Shown: in pieces, positions 25,731 through 38,574 of the stretch | Numbering within the stretch: the first letter of the stretch is position 1 | Layout of the letters: every line of letters begins with the position of its first letter | Source of the DNA: Callorhinus ursinus | Taxonomy: Eukaryota > Chordata > Mammalia > Carnivora > Otariidae | Assembly: GCF_003265705.1 (NCBI RefSeq) | Contig: NW_020312935.1 | Location: 2,994,716-3,058,715 of the forward strand | Direction: 5' to 3' | Length of the DNA stretch: 64,000 nt | Program-made: the position numbers and the translations under genes | The notes under the pieces: generated by a model | What the model saw: the letters and a program-made list of their open reading frames with translations, nothing else | Databases searched by the model: none | What the model was told of the DNA's origin: nothing

Positions 25731-26958
25731 GCTGGGCTCCCAGGCCCCCAACATGACCGGGGGGGAAGAAGGGAAACCTGCACTGTAAAAAGTAGACACA
25801 GAGCATACTCCACCACACACCCCACTCCCGCTAAAAACAGCTTCCTGCCCATTCTATCACCCCTAGGTGACAGAGGAGTGGCATCTGAGAAAAAGTCTTT
25901 GCCCAACTATTTAGAGTTAGAGGGAGAAAAGAAAAATGAAAGTAAACTTATTTTAAAAAGCGGGGGAGGGGGGGAAGGCGGAGAAGACATGACACCTGTG
26001 TGATCTGCTCGGACAGGTTTTCTAAGTCTGGAGTACACTGAGGCCAACAAAAGTCCTTCGTCCCAACACCCACAATGACCAGGACACAAGCTGCACAGGG
26101 ACTAGCAAGAACAGTGCAAAACCTAGGCAGCTGGGAAGACATCAGGAATTCAAACTACACAACAATGAAACCAAAGTAGCACCCGCCTTCACCTGCCACT
26201 GCCCAACAGACACCACAGCGCAGGATCGACGCATTTAGAAATACCCATAAAACCAGCTAAGGAAGAAAACAAAGATAATGTCAGTACCTTGTTAGAATAA
26301 GGAAGATTATGATTACACTGACAGGAAATGGCAGAATCATTACCTTCATCTAAATGTACCAAAAATGCAAAAGAGTTGCATACAATAGTTGTAAAATTTT
26401 GCACAAGGACTAGCAATGGTAGGCCATGAGGATGTCCCAGATTCTGGACATCAGAATATCCTATTTGGTAGTAATAATTGCCGCATGTGAAATGAGTGTT
26501 GCCATGCAAAGCCTTCTTTTTGCATTTCCTCATTTGGGTTCAAATTTGCAAACTTAGCATGTTATTGCCATTGATTTGCATTTCATTTCATAGGTGTTTC
26601 CAAACATAAGCCACGGACTCGATCCTTACATACCCCTTGACACCAGCATGAAACTCATGTTGCCAAATTTCAGTCCTCAGAGTGCCCTTTAAATTCACCA
26701 TTCAAATGACAAAGAGCAACTCTGTTTCTCAAGAATACTTTCCAGATCTGCTCATGCTGATCTAATCATCAGGCAGGCAATGAACTTGGTGAGATTTTTC
26801 TGTTGCACATACTTTGCACATCATTTCAGATGTTAAAGATTGTTTCACATTAGGTTTTGCTTCTCTCAAATCAAGGAGGGAGGCATCTCCTCCCACTTAT
26901 TGACTCAGAGCTGTAATCAGAGATCCTGCCTGGGTTTAGCCATTTATTTCATTAAACC

Positions 26959-27001
26959 AAAAAAAAAAAAAAAAAAAGAAAGAAAGAAAGAAAGAAAAAA
27001 A
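26959..27001. repeat. A-rich tract with (AAAG)n
   Basis: A run of As followed by five GAAA units and more As. A second A-run with (CA)n follows at 27110-27149. No retroposon body was recognised before either. Confidence 0.85.
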
Positions 27002-28427
27002 ATTAGCTCTCAAAAGAGGTGGGGTAGGGAGAAAACATCCAGAACTTGAGTAGCCAAGGAGATTAACTTGCAATGTACAAATAAGGGAAGAGCAGGAATG
27101 CACGGTTTAAAAAAAAAAAAAAAAAAAAAAAAACCACACACACACACAAAAGTTTCAGCTGAAGAAAAATTTTGAAATATTTTAAATTAATGGATAACAA
27201 AGGGTTGCCACGGAAACAGTTTTGCATACTTGACTGCAGGTGTTTGTTACAGTGAATGCGGACTGGGACGTACAACCACAAGCAGGGACTCAAATGTAAA
27301 CACTGAAGGAAGACTCCTAAGGCAACGTGGAGTCATCCACGCCACCAGCACTGTGGTTTTCAATGGGAATGAACTCACTTAGGCAAGGTGGGTAGAGCAG
27401 CTTTGCAGCGCTACCTAATAGCTCACCTGCGTTCAGAGGCTGTTGCCCCTTTACAGTCTTCTGTGGTATTGCCAAGGCGACAAAATGTAAAGAGATACAA
27501 ATACAAAACATAAAGAGACACCAGAGCCAAATGCACTCTAGGTTAACTTAATATAACTTTCGCTTTTCAATCTTTGCCCTCCACGCTGTGCATTTTTGGA
27601 TTATAATGTCTTTCGGGGGGGGGGTGAATATGCATTAGCTTTAATCAGAAATAATGTATTTCTGAAATGTAAGAAAAAAAATAAAAGGAAGTTCTCTAGG
27701 TGTGCTGTGTACTCTCAACCAGTTTCCAAGCCTAAATTCTTACCTAAATGCATCCAATTTTGGTCACATAAGGGAAAGATAGGTGTGCTGGTGGCTTGCA
27801 GGGAAGTCCTGCTTTAAAAAGAAAGAAAAATCAAATAGTGAAGTCCCCCAGGTTAGGCAGGGCAATATTATAAAATTATTTCAGTAAAAGTAACTTCACT
27901 GCTCACTCCTCTCACAACTGAAGACCTCTTAGGTACTTCTCCAAACAAGGGTCAAAGAAATAGTAGCAAAAATAAAGCTGGACTTGGATTACTTTCTAGC
28001 TTTCCCAAATACTTCACTAGACCACCTCTGGCTCCATTACTTACAAGAGACTGAAGTATTCCCCTAAAGAACAAAAAACATCCTATGAACACACTCAAGG
28101 CTTGAAGGCAACTCTGTGATCTCCCCAAGCCCCCATTCTTGGGATCAGACCATGACTGGCCACGGTTAATTACTTGCCCAAACGCATTTTCCCACACTTT
28201 GGTCATGTTTCTCTCAAGGGTATTCTTTCTCCCTCCTCCAAATCAAAAAACCAACCAACACACACACACTAGCCTTGCTATCCTCCAAACCCACAGTGTG
28301 TCAAGTTCAAAGCTAAAGAAAATCAAATTATAAAACAACTTCAATTACGTGGTCTGCATAAGACAATGGGAAAACTAACGCAGAAAAACAGTATTCATAA
28401 AGACTAATACATTGGCACCATATGCTG

Positions 28428-28605
28428 ACTACACTATAACACATCCCGTGTATTATCTATTTAACTCACTCAACAGCACTCTCAGGCACGTCCTTTTAGT
28501 GGCTCGTTTTACAGTGAGGGACACAGACGGAATAAGCCACATGTCCAAGCCACTTGGCTGTGAAAGACAGGGGCTGGGATTCAAACCCAGGCAGCCTGAC
28601 ATCAG
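28428..28605 (-). mobile_element. MIR SINE fossil, well preserved
   Basis: Reverse MIR: tatttaactcactcaacagc, gttttacagtgagggacaca, ggggctgggattcaaaccca, ggcagcctgacatcagaca. Confidence 0.75.
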
Positions 28606-29009
28606 ACAGACTTTCTCTCTTTGAAACTCAAAGAACAGCCCCAGCTTCCCTTAATGCATCTGGACATCTTGTCTTGAAGTTTTCAATGCCTGGCACCTAG
28701 TGGGCATCTGAAATTTCTGGAATGGTCCAGAACCGTTGGGCCTCCCACCACCTCTCCTGCAGTGATTTGAGGGCTCTCAACTGGGCATGCTCCTGTCTCC
28801 AATGAAATGCATGCCCTGGTCTGGAAAAAAACAGAAATAACTCACCTGAGCCCTGTCTTCAGAGATACAACGGAACATCAATATTACTCTCCCCACGGCC
28901 TGGGAAGGCAAAGAGGAAGACAGTGGGGGTGGAGAAGTGGACTCACACTGAACACAAAGCTTCTACATGGTTGAGCTAAAGAACACCTGACCATTAGATT
29001 TTAGTATTT

Positions 29010-29520
29010 TACCCCCATGCTGTATTATGAAGATTTACGGTTACAGAGAAGAATTCGAAAAAATCACTTAGTAGACAACTTTATACCCACCACCCAGATG
29101 CTAAAACCAATATTTTGCTGCATTTCTATCCATTCTTTTTTTTAAAGATTTTATTTATTTGACAGAGAGAGACACAGCGAGGGAGGGCACACAAGCAGGG
29201 GGAGTGGGAGAGGGAGAAGCAGGCTTCCCGCGGAGCAGGGAGCCCGATGCGGGGCTCGCTCCCAGGACCCTGGGATCATGACCTGAGCCGAAGGCAGACG
29301 CTTAACGACTGAACCACCCAGGTGCCCCATCTATCCACTCTTTTATCCATCTATCAATGCAGCTTCCCCTTGTAAGGCATTGTGAAGTAAACCACAGACT
29401 GTATATACTTCAGCATGTTCAGCATTAACGGGAGTTCAGTATTTGTTTACGGGGTATTTTTTTCGTATTTTTATTATTTCAACAGATCGTATGAAGAAGA
29501 CTCCCAATTCCAGTGAGTTA
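29010..29520 (-). mobile_element. Old LINE 3'UTR-type fossil split by a SINE
   Basis: On either side of the SINE at 29140-29329 are motifs (caactttatacccaccaccc; gtgaagtaaaccacagactg; cttcagcatgttcagca) of an old LINE 3' end in reverse orientation. The two halves align across the SINE target-site duplication. Confidence 0.5.
29140..29329 (-). mobile_element. SINEC (CAN SINE), reverse orientation
   Basis: This is a reverse-orientation carnivore SINE with a poly-T start (tail), CT/GA-rich middle and tRNA-like head ending GGGGCACCTGGGTGGTTCAG on the minus strand. Direct repeats tctatccattctttt (29125-29139) and tctatccactctttt (29330-29344) match at 14 of 15 bases. It interrupts an old LINE 3' fragment. 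Confidence 0.93.
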
Positions 29521-29639
29521 TTAGTATGAGATGTTTAGCTCATAGCTGATTTTCTTTGAAGAGGTATAGTAACCACAAATGCGTGAGAGGAAACACTAGT
29601 TCCTAAAATGAGGTTAGTAATATGGCCTCAGGTTTGATA

Positions 29640-29865
29640 GGGAGAAAAGAATCGGCCCTTGTCTGGCTTACCCACCTCTGTATGCGCTCTGTCTTCAAAT
29701 CTTGCCCAAAGTCCAATGGCCCTCTCTTTGAGGAGGTCTCTTCTGATCTAACCAAGTGGAAGCAATTTCTCCTTCCCCCGAACCTCCCTGCAGACTTGGA
29801 CAACTCGTGTCCACGTTTGACTCTTCTTACTGAATGATCAACTCCCCTTTGAACCTGACACAGCA
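29640..29865 (+). mobile_element. L2 fragment
   Basis: The series tctttgaggaggtctcttct, gatctaaccaagtgg, tccttcccccgaacctccc matches the pyrimidine-rich part of L2. Confidence 0.5.
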
Positions 29866-29899
29866 CTGTTTTCCAAACTGTGGGTTGTGATCCATTGCT

Positions 29900-30040
29900 G
29901 CAATGGTTTTCAACCCAGGGCTACACATGAGAAGCCGGCGGGGAACTAAATCAGAACCTCTGTGGGCTGGGTCGGGCCAGGCCTGCCCATTTGTTTTTAA
30001 AGCTCCCTGGGCTGAGCATCACTGCCTGAGTGGATCTTCA
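29900..30040 (+). mobile_element. MER20-like hAT DNA transposon fossil
   Basis: The segment aatggttttcaacccagggc, tacacatgagaagccgg, aaatcagaacctctgtgggc and gagcatcactgcctgag resembles MER20. It seems to lie inside another old element. Confidence 0.5.
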
Positions 30041-30619
30041 AACCAACGCAGTGGGCAGAACCAGTACTTGTGTAAAACAACAGGAAAGAATAGTAAGTAT
30101 CAATATGAAGCACAGGTTTTAAGGATAAAATCGAATTATAAAACTTTTGTTTCAGTGATATATACAAAAATCTATGTATGAGCTGAGTCACCGAAGTAAA
30201 ATCACATAATCAAAATCACAAAACAAAAATCATGATTTCTGAATCACAGTCAACCAAATTTACCAAGTTTAGGACCACAGTCCTGAAGAAGGTGGTACAC
30301 AGTCCTGCTCAGAGGAGGTGCTCAAAGGTGTGTGGCTTGAACATGGGGGCGAAGGACAGAAGCTGACGGCAGCTCCTCTCTTACTGGGAATGTACTCTGC
30401 CACCGGGCTCATGGATCTCTTGGGGACAACCAGATCGGGGACTTATTAGCATCATTTAGACACGGACATTATTTGTCCAGGGAGAGGGGGAGTAAACAGA
30501 GAGCAGAGAAGATTCTAAAGAAACAAGAGCAGGCTTTTCAGGGCTAAAACTAATCTTTACGTTTCTATGTTTAAGATTCCGTCCTTGGGTATTAAATCTT
30601 CAGTTGACACTTAAGAGTC

Positions 30620-30900
30620 TATCTAACATCTTTAAGACACTGGGAAGGACACAAAGTTGGATGAGGGTAAACAGATCCTGCTGTTGAGTGTCTTATAACT
30701 GAATGGAGGAGAAAGACTACTATAAAAATGGACCATAATATGAAGTAAAAGGGGCAAAGCACCATTAATTTTTCTACCACAACATCTATCTCTATGATCC
30801 CTAAGTAGAAAGAGTTGTGATTTGGATCAGCAGAATTTTGGGATACCGGTGCCAAAGCCAGTGGCACATGGGAGTTTTCAGAATCCTTGAAAACAGGCTG
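30620..30900 (-). mobile_element. L2-like fragment
   Basis: The pattern actgggaaggacacaaagtt to gtgtcttataactgaatgga resembles the L2 3' part in reverse orientation. It lies just before the larger L2 fossil at 31100 and may be part of the same insertion. Confidence 0.45.
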
Positions 30901-31099
30901 CACAAGCGTATCAGGACCGTTTCTCAGTGGGCCAATACAGTATAGCTCTGCACAAAACTGAGGGTAAATGACGTGGCTATGAACAACTCTGCACTGTCCT
31001 CGGTTTACTCCAACATATGCTTCTGGACTCTCAATTGTAAATGCTAAGTTGCTCAGACAGGGCTGCTATACCATATTCTGGGGTGGGAGAGAGACCATA

Positions 31100-32165
31100 C
31101 GCACGTTCTGCTAGTACTTCTGTCACTCCAATAAACGCTTCCTAGGCTGGTGGCCGATACTGTTCTAAAAACCAAGGATATAGCCACTAAGAAAACAACC
31201 ATGGTCCTTGATCTTTTGGGAGACAAATATATGAGCAAGCAAGAGAAACAGCTAGTAACTGTCGATGCAGACAAGTAAACTTGGGTGAAGTGAAGAGATG
31301 GTGACTGGAGAGCAAGCAGTCAGGGAAAGCCTCTTGGAGGACCAGACATTTAATGACAGCTGAATGCGAAGGTCAGGAAAGCCCATCCTGGGCAGTGGAG
31401 CTGCGGGTGCAAAGGCCCTGTGGCAGGTGGAAGTGTGGCACACTGAATGTAGAGAAAGGAGGCCAGTGTGGCCGAAATGTAGCGGGCAAAGGGAAGGGTG
31501 TTACAAGATGAAGCTGGCATGGAGCGGAGATAACAAAATAGTTTATAAGCCAGAGTCACCAGTTTGGCTTTCACTTTATGTGGGATGGAGGGCCACTGTG
31601 GGGGTCAATGCAGGAGAGTGCTATGATCTGAGTTTCCTCTTCGTAAAATCCCTGTGTATAGTGGGTTTTCAGGGGCAAAAGCAGGAGCAAGGAGAGAACT
31701 GACACCGTGAGAGACAATGGGGTGGGCAGTAAAAACAGTCTGAAGGTAGAGCCAACAGAACTTACTGATAGTCTGGCCTCAGGGAGTGAAAGGAAGAGTG
31801 GCCCACAAAGCACGTCCGGCTTACTGGCTTGAGCTAATGGTAGTCTGGCAGTGGCCCTCCGCAAAATGGGGGAGCCTACGGGAGAAAGGTGTTTGGGGGT
31901 TACGGTCATCAGGCTCCCTCTCTAGACCACGCTGAGTCTGAGGAGCTGATGATCGGACATTCGGCCGGAAACATCCTACAGGGAGGGAGAGAGAGAGAGA
32001 GCTCAGGGCTCTCAGATTCAAGTGCCAGCAGAAGGTAGCGGTTTAAGAGCTTTGGCGTAAACAAGACACTCGGGAGGAGTTACACACAGAAGAGAGGAGG
32101 GCACCTGGGCCAAGCCCTGGAACAGCCAGTATTTACCATTAAGTGACAGACGAGAAGCCAGGAAG
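31100..32165 (-). mobile_element. L2 LINE fossil, ~1 kb
   Basis: Motifs in L2 reverse-complement order are seen: accaaggatatagccactaa, agcaagcagtcagggaaagc, ctcttggaggaccagacatt, gtgcaaaggccctgtggcag, aggaggccagtgtggcc, tgctatgatctgagtttcct and ggccaagccctggaacagcc. Heavily mutated. Confidence 0.7.
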
Positions 32166-33119
32166 GGGACCACGGGGAGGGCCTAGACAAACCGCAAGCC
32201 TGGTGTCACAGATGCCAGAGGGGGAAGGAGGACGAGAAAGGGTGACAGGGCTGACAAAAAGTCACACAGGGTTCAAACATGGCCAACGGATTTGGCCACA
32301 TGGGAGCCACCGGTGACATGCCACAGTGGTGGTGAAGTAGGTCACTTCCACATCCCGGGACTGGGAGGGGACACTGTGAGTTCATGCACAGGGTGGGCAA
32401 GCAGAGCGCAAAGGGCTGTTGGCAACAGGACTCGGTGAGCCTGGCCTTGGGCAGGCGCCACCACCCCCACGAGGCACCAGTCAGCTGCTGCTGGCCGGGG
32501 CGCCACGGCCACCAGCGACCCCCCAGCCTCCCCCAGGCCACCTGCATCCTACCACCCTGTCTGTTCCACGCCTAATGCTGAAGGGGGGCGGGAATGAAGA
32601 CACCGCCTCCCTCCTGCTTCCTGACACCTCTCCTTCACCTCCAAGAACACTTTTTGTGTCCCACACAGGCGTTGTTCGATTTTACTAACAAAGTCACGGG
32701 TGCTCTGTCTTTTTAATCATCTGATATCGAAACTGCTCCTTTCAAACACTCCTTGGCTACTCTCACTGCAAACAAACCTGCTTTCAGGAAAGACAACGAG
32801 GTGAAGGGAAAGAAATCTGCACCTTCTCCCAGTGTCTATTTGTCTTGTCTCGTGCTGCCTTTCCGAGAGATACCCACGATGGTAGAGGCAGCCCCTATGC
32901 TGAGGAGCCTCACAAACCTGTTGGGGAAACCAACTAACACATGACACACAGACCAGCTCGGTGCCAAATGGTGTGACATGCACTAGGGCAAAGATACCAT
33001 CTGTGGCTGCAAGAGCAGGAGAGAGCTTTCTGGAAAAGCAAGGCCATGTCACTAGAGCATAAAGGTGGGGCAGGAAAGATACTCGTCCTTAAAGTCCGAT
33101 AAAAAAGGAAAAAAAAAAA

Positions 33120-33300
33120 AAGACATTTTGCAATCAGCCCAAAGCCCATGTCAGCCATGTGGGATGTGTGCATCCACATTCTAAAGAAAGGAGCACTTAC
33201 AATGACATCTGTTGGATTAATCAGCTGTGTAATTAGTCTCCCCTCGGTGGAGTTGGGCTTTGTCGCTGCCGAGACTTCTTCAAGTGAGATTTTATTCTGA
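33120..33300. promoter_or_regulatory. Candidate conserved regulatory block
   Basis: Unique sequence with ttgcaatcagcccaaagccc, gttggattaatcagctgtgt and aattagtctcccc. It combines TAAT-type and E-box-like (CAGCTG) motifs. Confidence 0.35.
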
Positions 33301-35815
33301 ATGCCACACTTCAAGAGGAATAAAGAGGCCAGGCAAAGAAGAAAAGCACGTGACTGTGTCTGGAGCATCCAGGGGAGTTTTGGGGTCCTCTGGGAGCTAC
33401 AACGTCAGAGAGGGAAAGTCTGAACTTTGGATAAACTGCAAGCACCAAAGGCTCGGAGGTGCATGGTATGGCAGTAAGATCATGGAAATGGACAGTGGGG
33501 TATGGATTTGACAATGGACACGTTACTGGACAAAGTACAGATTTCTTGTCCCCGAAGAAGCCATGTGGCCTTCCTATCCTGGCAGCTTGTGGCCATCAAT
33601 AATGGGAACCCAGTCTGGGCAAAGACAGTAACAATGGTGAGATCCTAATCTGAGAACCAGAAAGCGAACAAACACAGAGGCAGATGCCCCCAGCCACATG
33701 GCTCCCCACGGCGCTTCCTCAGCCACGGCTGGCTGTAGTCACGCCCGCTGACTAATGTCCAGAACACCGAGGAAATGGCCGTCCCGGGACCCACGCCTCC
33801 CGGCCTGGCTGACTGGAAGAGCCTCGGAATGTTCCCCCAGCTCCTTCTATCCTTAAGCATTTTCAAAAAACAAGAGAGGTGGTAGGAGAAAGCAACAGAG
33901 AAACATGAAGGCCCAGTGGAGGCTGAAAACCACCTCGGTGTGAGGGACACCAGAGCAGAAGGGGAGCCCTTGGGGGTGGCCCTCGCTCTCCCCCACACAT
34001 ATGCGCTCCCTCCCACGGGACTCGGAAGGACCACAGGGAGCCAGGGAACCAACCCAAAACCCCGACATTATCGTTCCCACTGTCCCAAAGGCGCTGAGAT
34101 GCATCTACGTTAGGAGCCAAGGATGAACTGGGTGAAATTTACGTGTGCGTGCCAAGACCACTCAGTCCACGACCGGCCAGGCGATGCCGGTCATTCGGAA
34201 TTCCGTCCTCCTCGGCTGTCAAAGCAGCACAGGTATCACCAGGCTGCGGTGGGTTTTGTCATTGTTCCTGCTTTGGGGGCTGGGAGAAGACAGAAAGGAG
34301 TAAGTATGTGTCAGGAAAAGGTTCCAGCCCCACACAGATTCGGACTTGTTTGCCCCAAGTTTCTGGAAGAATAATCCTCTCCTAATTCAGAACCTGGTCT
34401 CTGCTCATGGGCCCCTGGCTTGGCCAAAGGGCCCTCTCTGGACAAGACGCCGACTGAGAAGCAAGGGCAACGCGGACTGCTCACGGAAATGAGCAGGGAC
34501 TGCGGCTGATGCCACCACAGAGCACAGACACTGGAAGCAAAACACGCTCCCAGCACACGCCGCTCACAAAGAGCACCCCACACAAAATGGGTTTTTCAAA
34601 AAAAAAAAAAAAAGTGTTAAAGATTCATTAGCCTGAGTCCACACAAAGTCCTATCTGGAGCTCAGCACGAAATCGGCACTCAATACATGTTGTTGACCCA
34701 GAGGGAGAAATTCTCTTCCCATTCATTTGTGTCCCAGAGACCACACAGGAGAATGTTGTCCTAAGTGCGGGAGTCTGAACCAGCAAGAGGAAAGCCAATG
34801 GACGTGACAGGTACAGGGACATCTGCCATCAGAGAACCACCGGTGCCTGTGCCTGGTCTTCGGCCTCGTTCTGAGGGACAAGGAAAGGAGGGCGACCTGC
34901 TACCATATGTCGGCTCAGGTGTGGTTACAAAGGCCCAACGATCCTCAAGAAAGAGCTTGTCACCAGAGAGCAAGACTCAACAGGCAGAGCAAGTGGGCAA
35001 GAAATTCCTTCCACAAGGCCAATGCACAGGATGTCCCGGGCAGACGGCAGGACGGCTGCAACTGTTGACTGAAGAGACCAGATATGCTTTGGAGGCCCTT
35101 GTTCTGGGTCCGAGAACCTGCCCTGCTAATTAACAGGTTACAAACCAAACACTCTCAGTAGATAAACATTTCTAACCTTCTAACTAGTTTGCCTTTGACA
35201 GGATGACGATGTGGGCCCTAGAGAAAGTTCCCTGATTATTCTTGATGATTAGTCCCAGTTCAAATCTACTCTCAGCAATTCCTATTAGCATCCTATGGAC
35301 GGTAAGAGCTCGGGGTCTTCCGTGTACAATAGCTGGGGCTCTAGCGCTGGGAATTTCTCTCACCTACATATAAATAACAGGCGCACAGGGAGGCCACAGG
35401 ATCCCAAGCATGAGCAGGGATACTGAAGCATCTGGTACAGGTGCACGGGGATTCACTGGGGCAGTGTGACGTCGGTCTTGCTGTGTGACATAAAAGCGCT
35501 TCAGGAAAAGGAAATAATGAAAAAGTTGTTGAAAAGCAAATTTTAACAAATAGCTCTGGAGAAAATTTCAGATTTCATTATAGGGAAAGCACTTTATTTA
35601 ATGTAGAAAATGTGAAAATTTGATATGACAGTTTTCTATAAATAACAAAAATTGGAAATCATCATTAGAGGCACTTGTAATTTTCCTCTTTTGTTGGGAA
35701 TCACTGGGGGAAAAAAAAAGAGGTTTACCAACAAGAAAGCCACTTATCTCTCTCTATGCTCCTGTCGAGTTTGTTGGCAGAACGCTATGAAAGAATTTCT
35801 TCACCATCCAGATGA

Positions 35816-35985
35816 AGGGTTGCCGGATAAAACACAGGATGCCCAGTTACATGTGAATTTCAGGTAAGTACACGAAATGACAGCGTATAAGGATATACTT
35901 ATAACTAAGACATTATTTGTTGTTTGAAATTCACGTGTAATTGGGCATTCCACATTTTTCTTCGCCAAATTTGGGGACTCTACCT
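35816..35985. mobile_element. Palindromic non-autonomous DNA transposon fossil
   Basis: The left arm (gatgcccagttacatgtgaa, then tttcaggtaagtacacgaaa) is mirrored by the reverse complement of the right arm (gaatgcccaattacacgtga, then atttcaaacaacaaataatg), with the axis near 35899. The whole is an imperfect ~170-bp inverted repeat that could form a hairpin. It fits an ancient MITE-like element. Confidence 0.6.
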
Positions 35986-37584
35986 GGAGGTTTCTGCTGT
36001 GGTGGGTTCAGTTCTCCTCGGGTCACCACCCCCATGTCCCTCCCTGGTTTCAATAACCTCCAACATTTCTGTAAGCAACAGATTTTCTGTCCAACATTTT
36101 TACCTTTCACCCTACATGCTGATTACCTTTTTTTTTTTTTTAACAAGTGCTGGAAACCTAATTTTATTAAATATTAAAGAAAAAAATGACTCACTAAGTG
36201 TTCACGGTAACAGCCTTTCCCACCCCACTTACAGGGCATTTGTAGTTTCAAGTTATGTCGAGAACAGAATTAAGACTACGGTTCAGAGTACTGTGTAATT
36301 ATTTAAAAACTCTTGCCTGTTCCTGACAGTGTTCCTGACAATACTTAATTGTTCATTTACAATTTCCCTTTCAAAACAAACAAAAAACCCCAGAAACACC
36401 TGTTGGAACTAAATGGATTCAAATTTGCCCTTTTCAACCAGGTCCTCAGCAAGTTGGAAGGACTGGAAATTGGGTTTGTACCTTTGTCCCATTCTATGGC
36501 ACTGCTTTCCTGTTAGACTAGGCTTACCTAGAACGGTAACACATGGAATTATTCTGGAATGTGGAGGCAATGGAATATTCACAGCAAAATTCTCCTCAGG
36601 GTTACAGAACACACCCTGGGGCAGCAGATGACATTCCTGCAAAGCATTCCCCAAGTGTGACTTTTCCCTCTACATGGCTGGAGGGGACGGACAGTTAGAG
36701 ATTTTCCTCTCACAAGAAGATCTAGGGCTTTTGGCTTGAGGACTGGGAGGTTGGAGGCTTTCAAGTATTTTGACAATGTGGTAGTTATTAGATTATCTGA
36801 AGGGAGACCTCCTTGCTCCTCAGCCAGATTCAGGAGCTCAGCACACCTTTGGAATCCAAAAGCAGACTTATCACCAGTAGCTGAAAACAGTTTATACTGG
36901 AACTATGTGGATGGAGTCAGGCTGTCTCCTTGTTACCTGAATAAGAACTTCAGAAAAGAGAACGTCTAGAAGTTTCGGTATTTGTTCTTGGTCTCCCCCC
37001 GCCCCCCGCAAAGATACTTGGTGAGCCCAGTCTCCATGAAAGAAGAGTAAGAAACTCAGCCCCTCTCCCAAACCCCGGTCTCTCCTGGAGACTCCCTCAT
37101 CCTAGTGAATTTGATGAAGGTAATTAATCCAAAAAATTTCACCCTGGGGAAGAGGCTGGAGAGAAACATGAAAAGGTCAGAGGAAGAAATTTCATCCACA
37201 GGACTCTCCATGTCTTGAAAAGAGAACTCTTGTCTGTTCTCTCTTTTCCTTCCACAGCGCTTTGGACAAACAATACTCTGTAAATACGTTCAGACTGATC
37301 TAAATCAGCTCTGTAAGACTGAGAGAAAGGGGGACGATAAATATGGCTTTTTACATCAGCTAGGAAAGGATGGTTATTTAAGAAATTGTGGGACGATCAG
37401 CCATCCACTTTGAAAGAAAATACAGTCCTAAATCACACAATGCAGAAAAAGAGAGTCCTTACAATGCACCCCACACAAAACAGATTTCTCAGGGATTAAA
37501 GATGTAAGTGGAGGGAAGAGGTATTGAAGAAAAATATCGGTCAAGTAGCACCAACCTGCTTGGGTCTGAACACTCACTCCAAAA

Positions 37585-37735
37585 GCCCTCACTAGGCTTG
37601 TGACTTGTAACCTCTCTCTGCCTTGCTTTCCCCACTTGAAAACAGGCTCATCAGCAGATGAGGGAATCAATTAATATATGTAAAGCTACTGTAAGAGGAC
37701 TTGGAGTGCAATGAATGCTGTATAGGTGGCTATTC
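37585..37735 (+). mobile_element. MIR SINE fossil
   Basis: The order cttgtgacttgtaacctctc, ctttccccacttgaaaacag, ggaatcaattaatatatgta follows MIR. Confidence 0.6.
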
Positions 37736-38574
37736 TTTTTATAATTTCATAATACTGCCAAGAGAGAGCCTCCCTGGGAAAAGACAAAGGCTAGAAACAT
37801 AAAGAAAAGGAATGCACAGAGCGGACATCAGACAAACAAAAATTTCCTCTAGGTTAAAATGCCTCATCAGCTAAGTCAAAGATGAACAAAAGACCAGGAG
37901 AAACTACGGCAACGTCCCCGGCACAGCACAGCGGGGACTGTCAACCCCGATGCGCCAGGAGCCCTTGCCAATCATTCAGAAAAAAAGAACCAGGAAAGAC
38001 AAAGGGCAAAGGCTGTGAACAGGAAAGCTGCCAAAGAACTGCAAATGGCCAATAAATACATGAAACAATGTTCACCCTATCTAATAATTAAGGAGATCTG
38101 TGTTGTAACAATTTTGCCAACCCAACGAAAACAGAAAACTAACACGATGTTGGTCACTGCTTGGTCACTGCATGGGGCTTCGAGCATCACCCAATAGGGA
38201 GGGGGGATAAAATGGGTCACCTTCTGTCAGAAGATGCAGTAAAAAATATCTGCTGGCATTACATCTTGGAATCCAGCGACCCTCCTCCCCCTTCTTGGGA
38301 CAGCACAAGTATACACAGATCTATATACACACCTGTTCCCTACCTCACTGTCTATAGTATCAGAACATGGCAAATAACCTCCCTGCACATCAGCGAGACT
38401 ATTTGCTTTCTATTGTTTCTCTTCTTTTTTGCGCAACATGGCACTCTGTACTGATTTTTTTCCTAAATGCTATGCATTTTTTTTTTTTACAACTCCTAAA
38501 CTGCAAAGACGTGATGATTTTTGGTAAACCTGTAGCAAAGGAATGAAGAGTTCCTGTCGGTAAGCTTTCATGAC

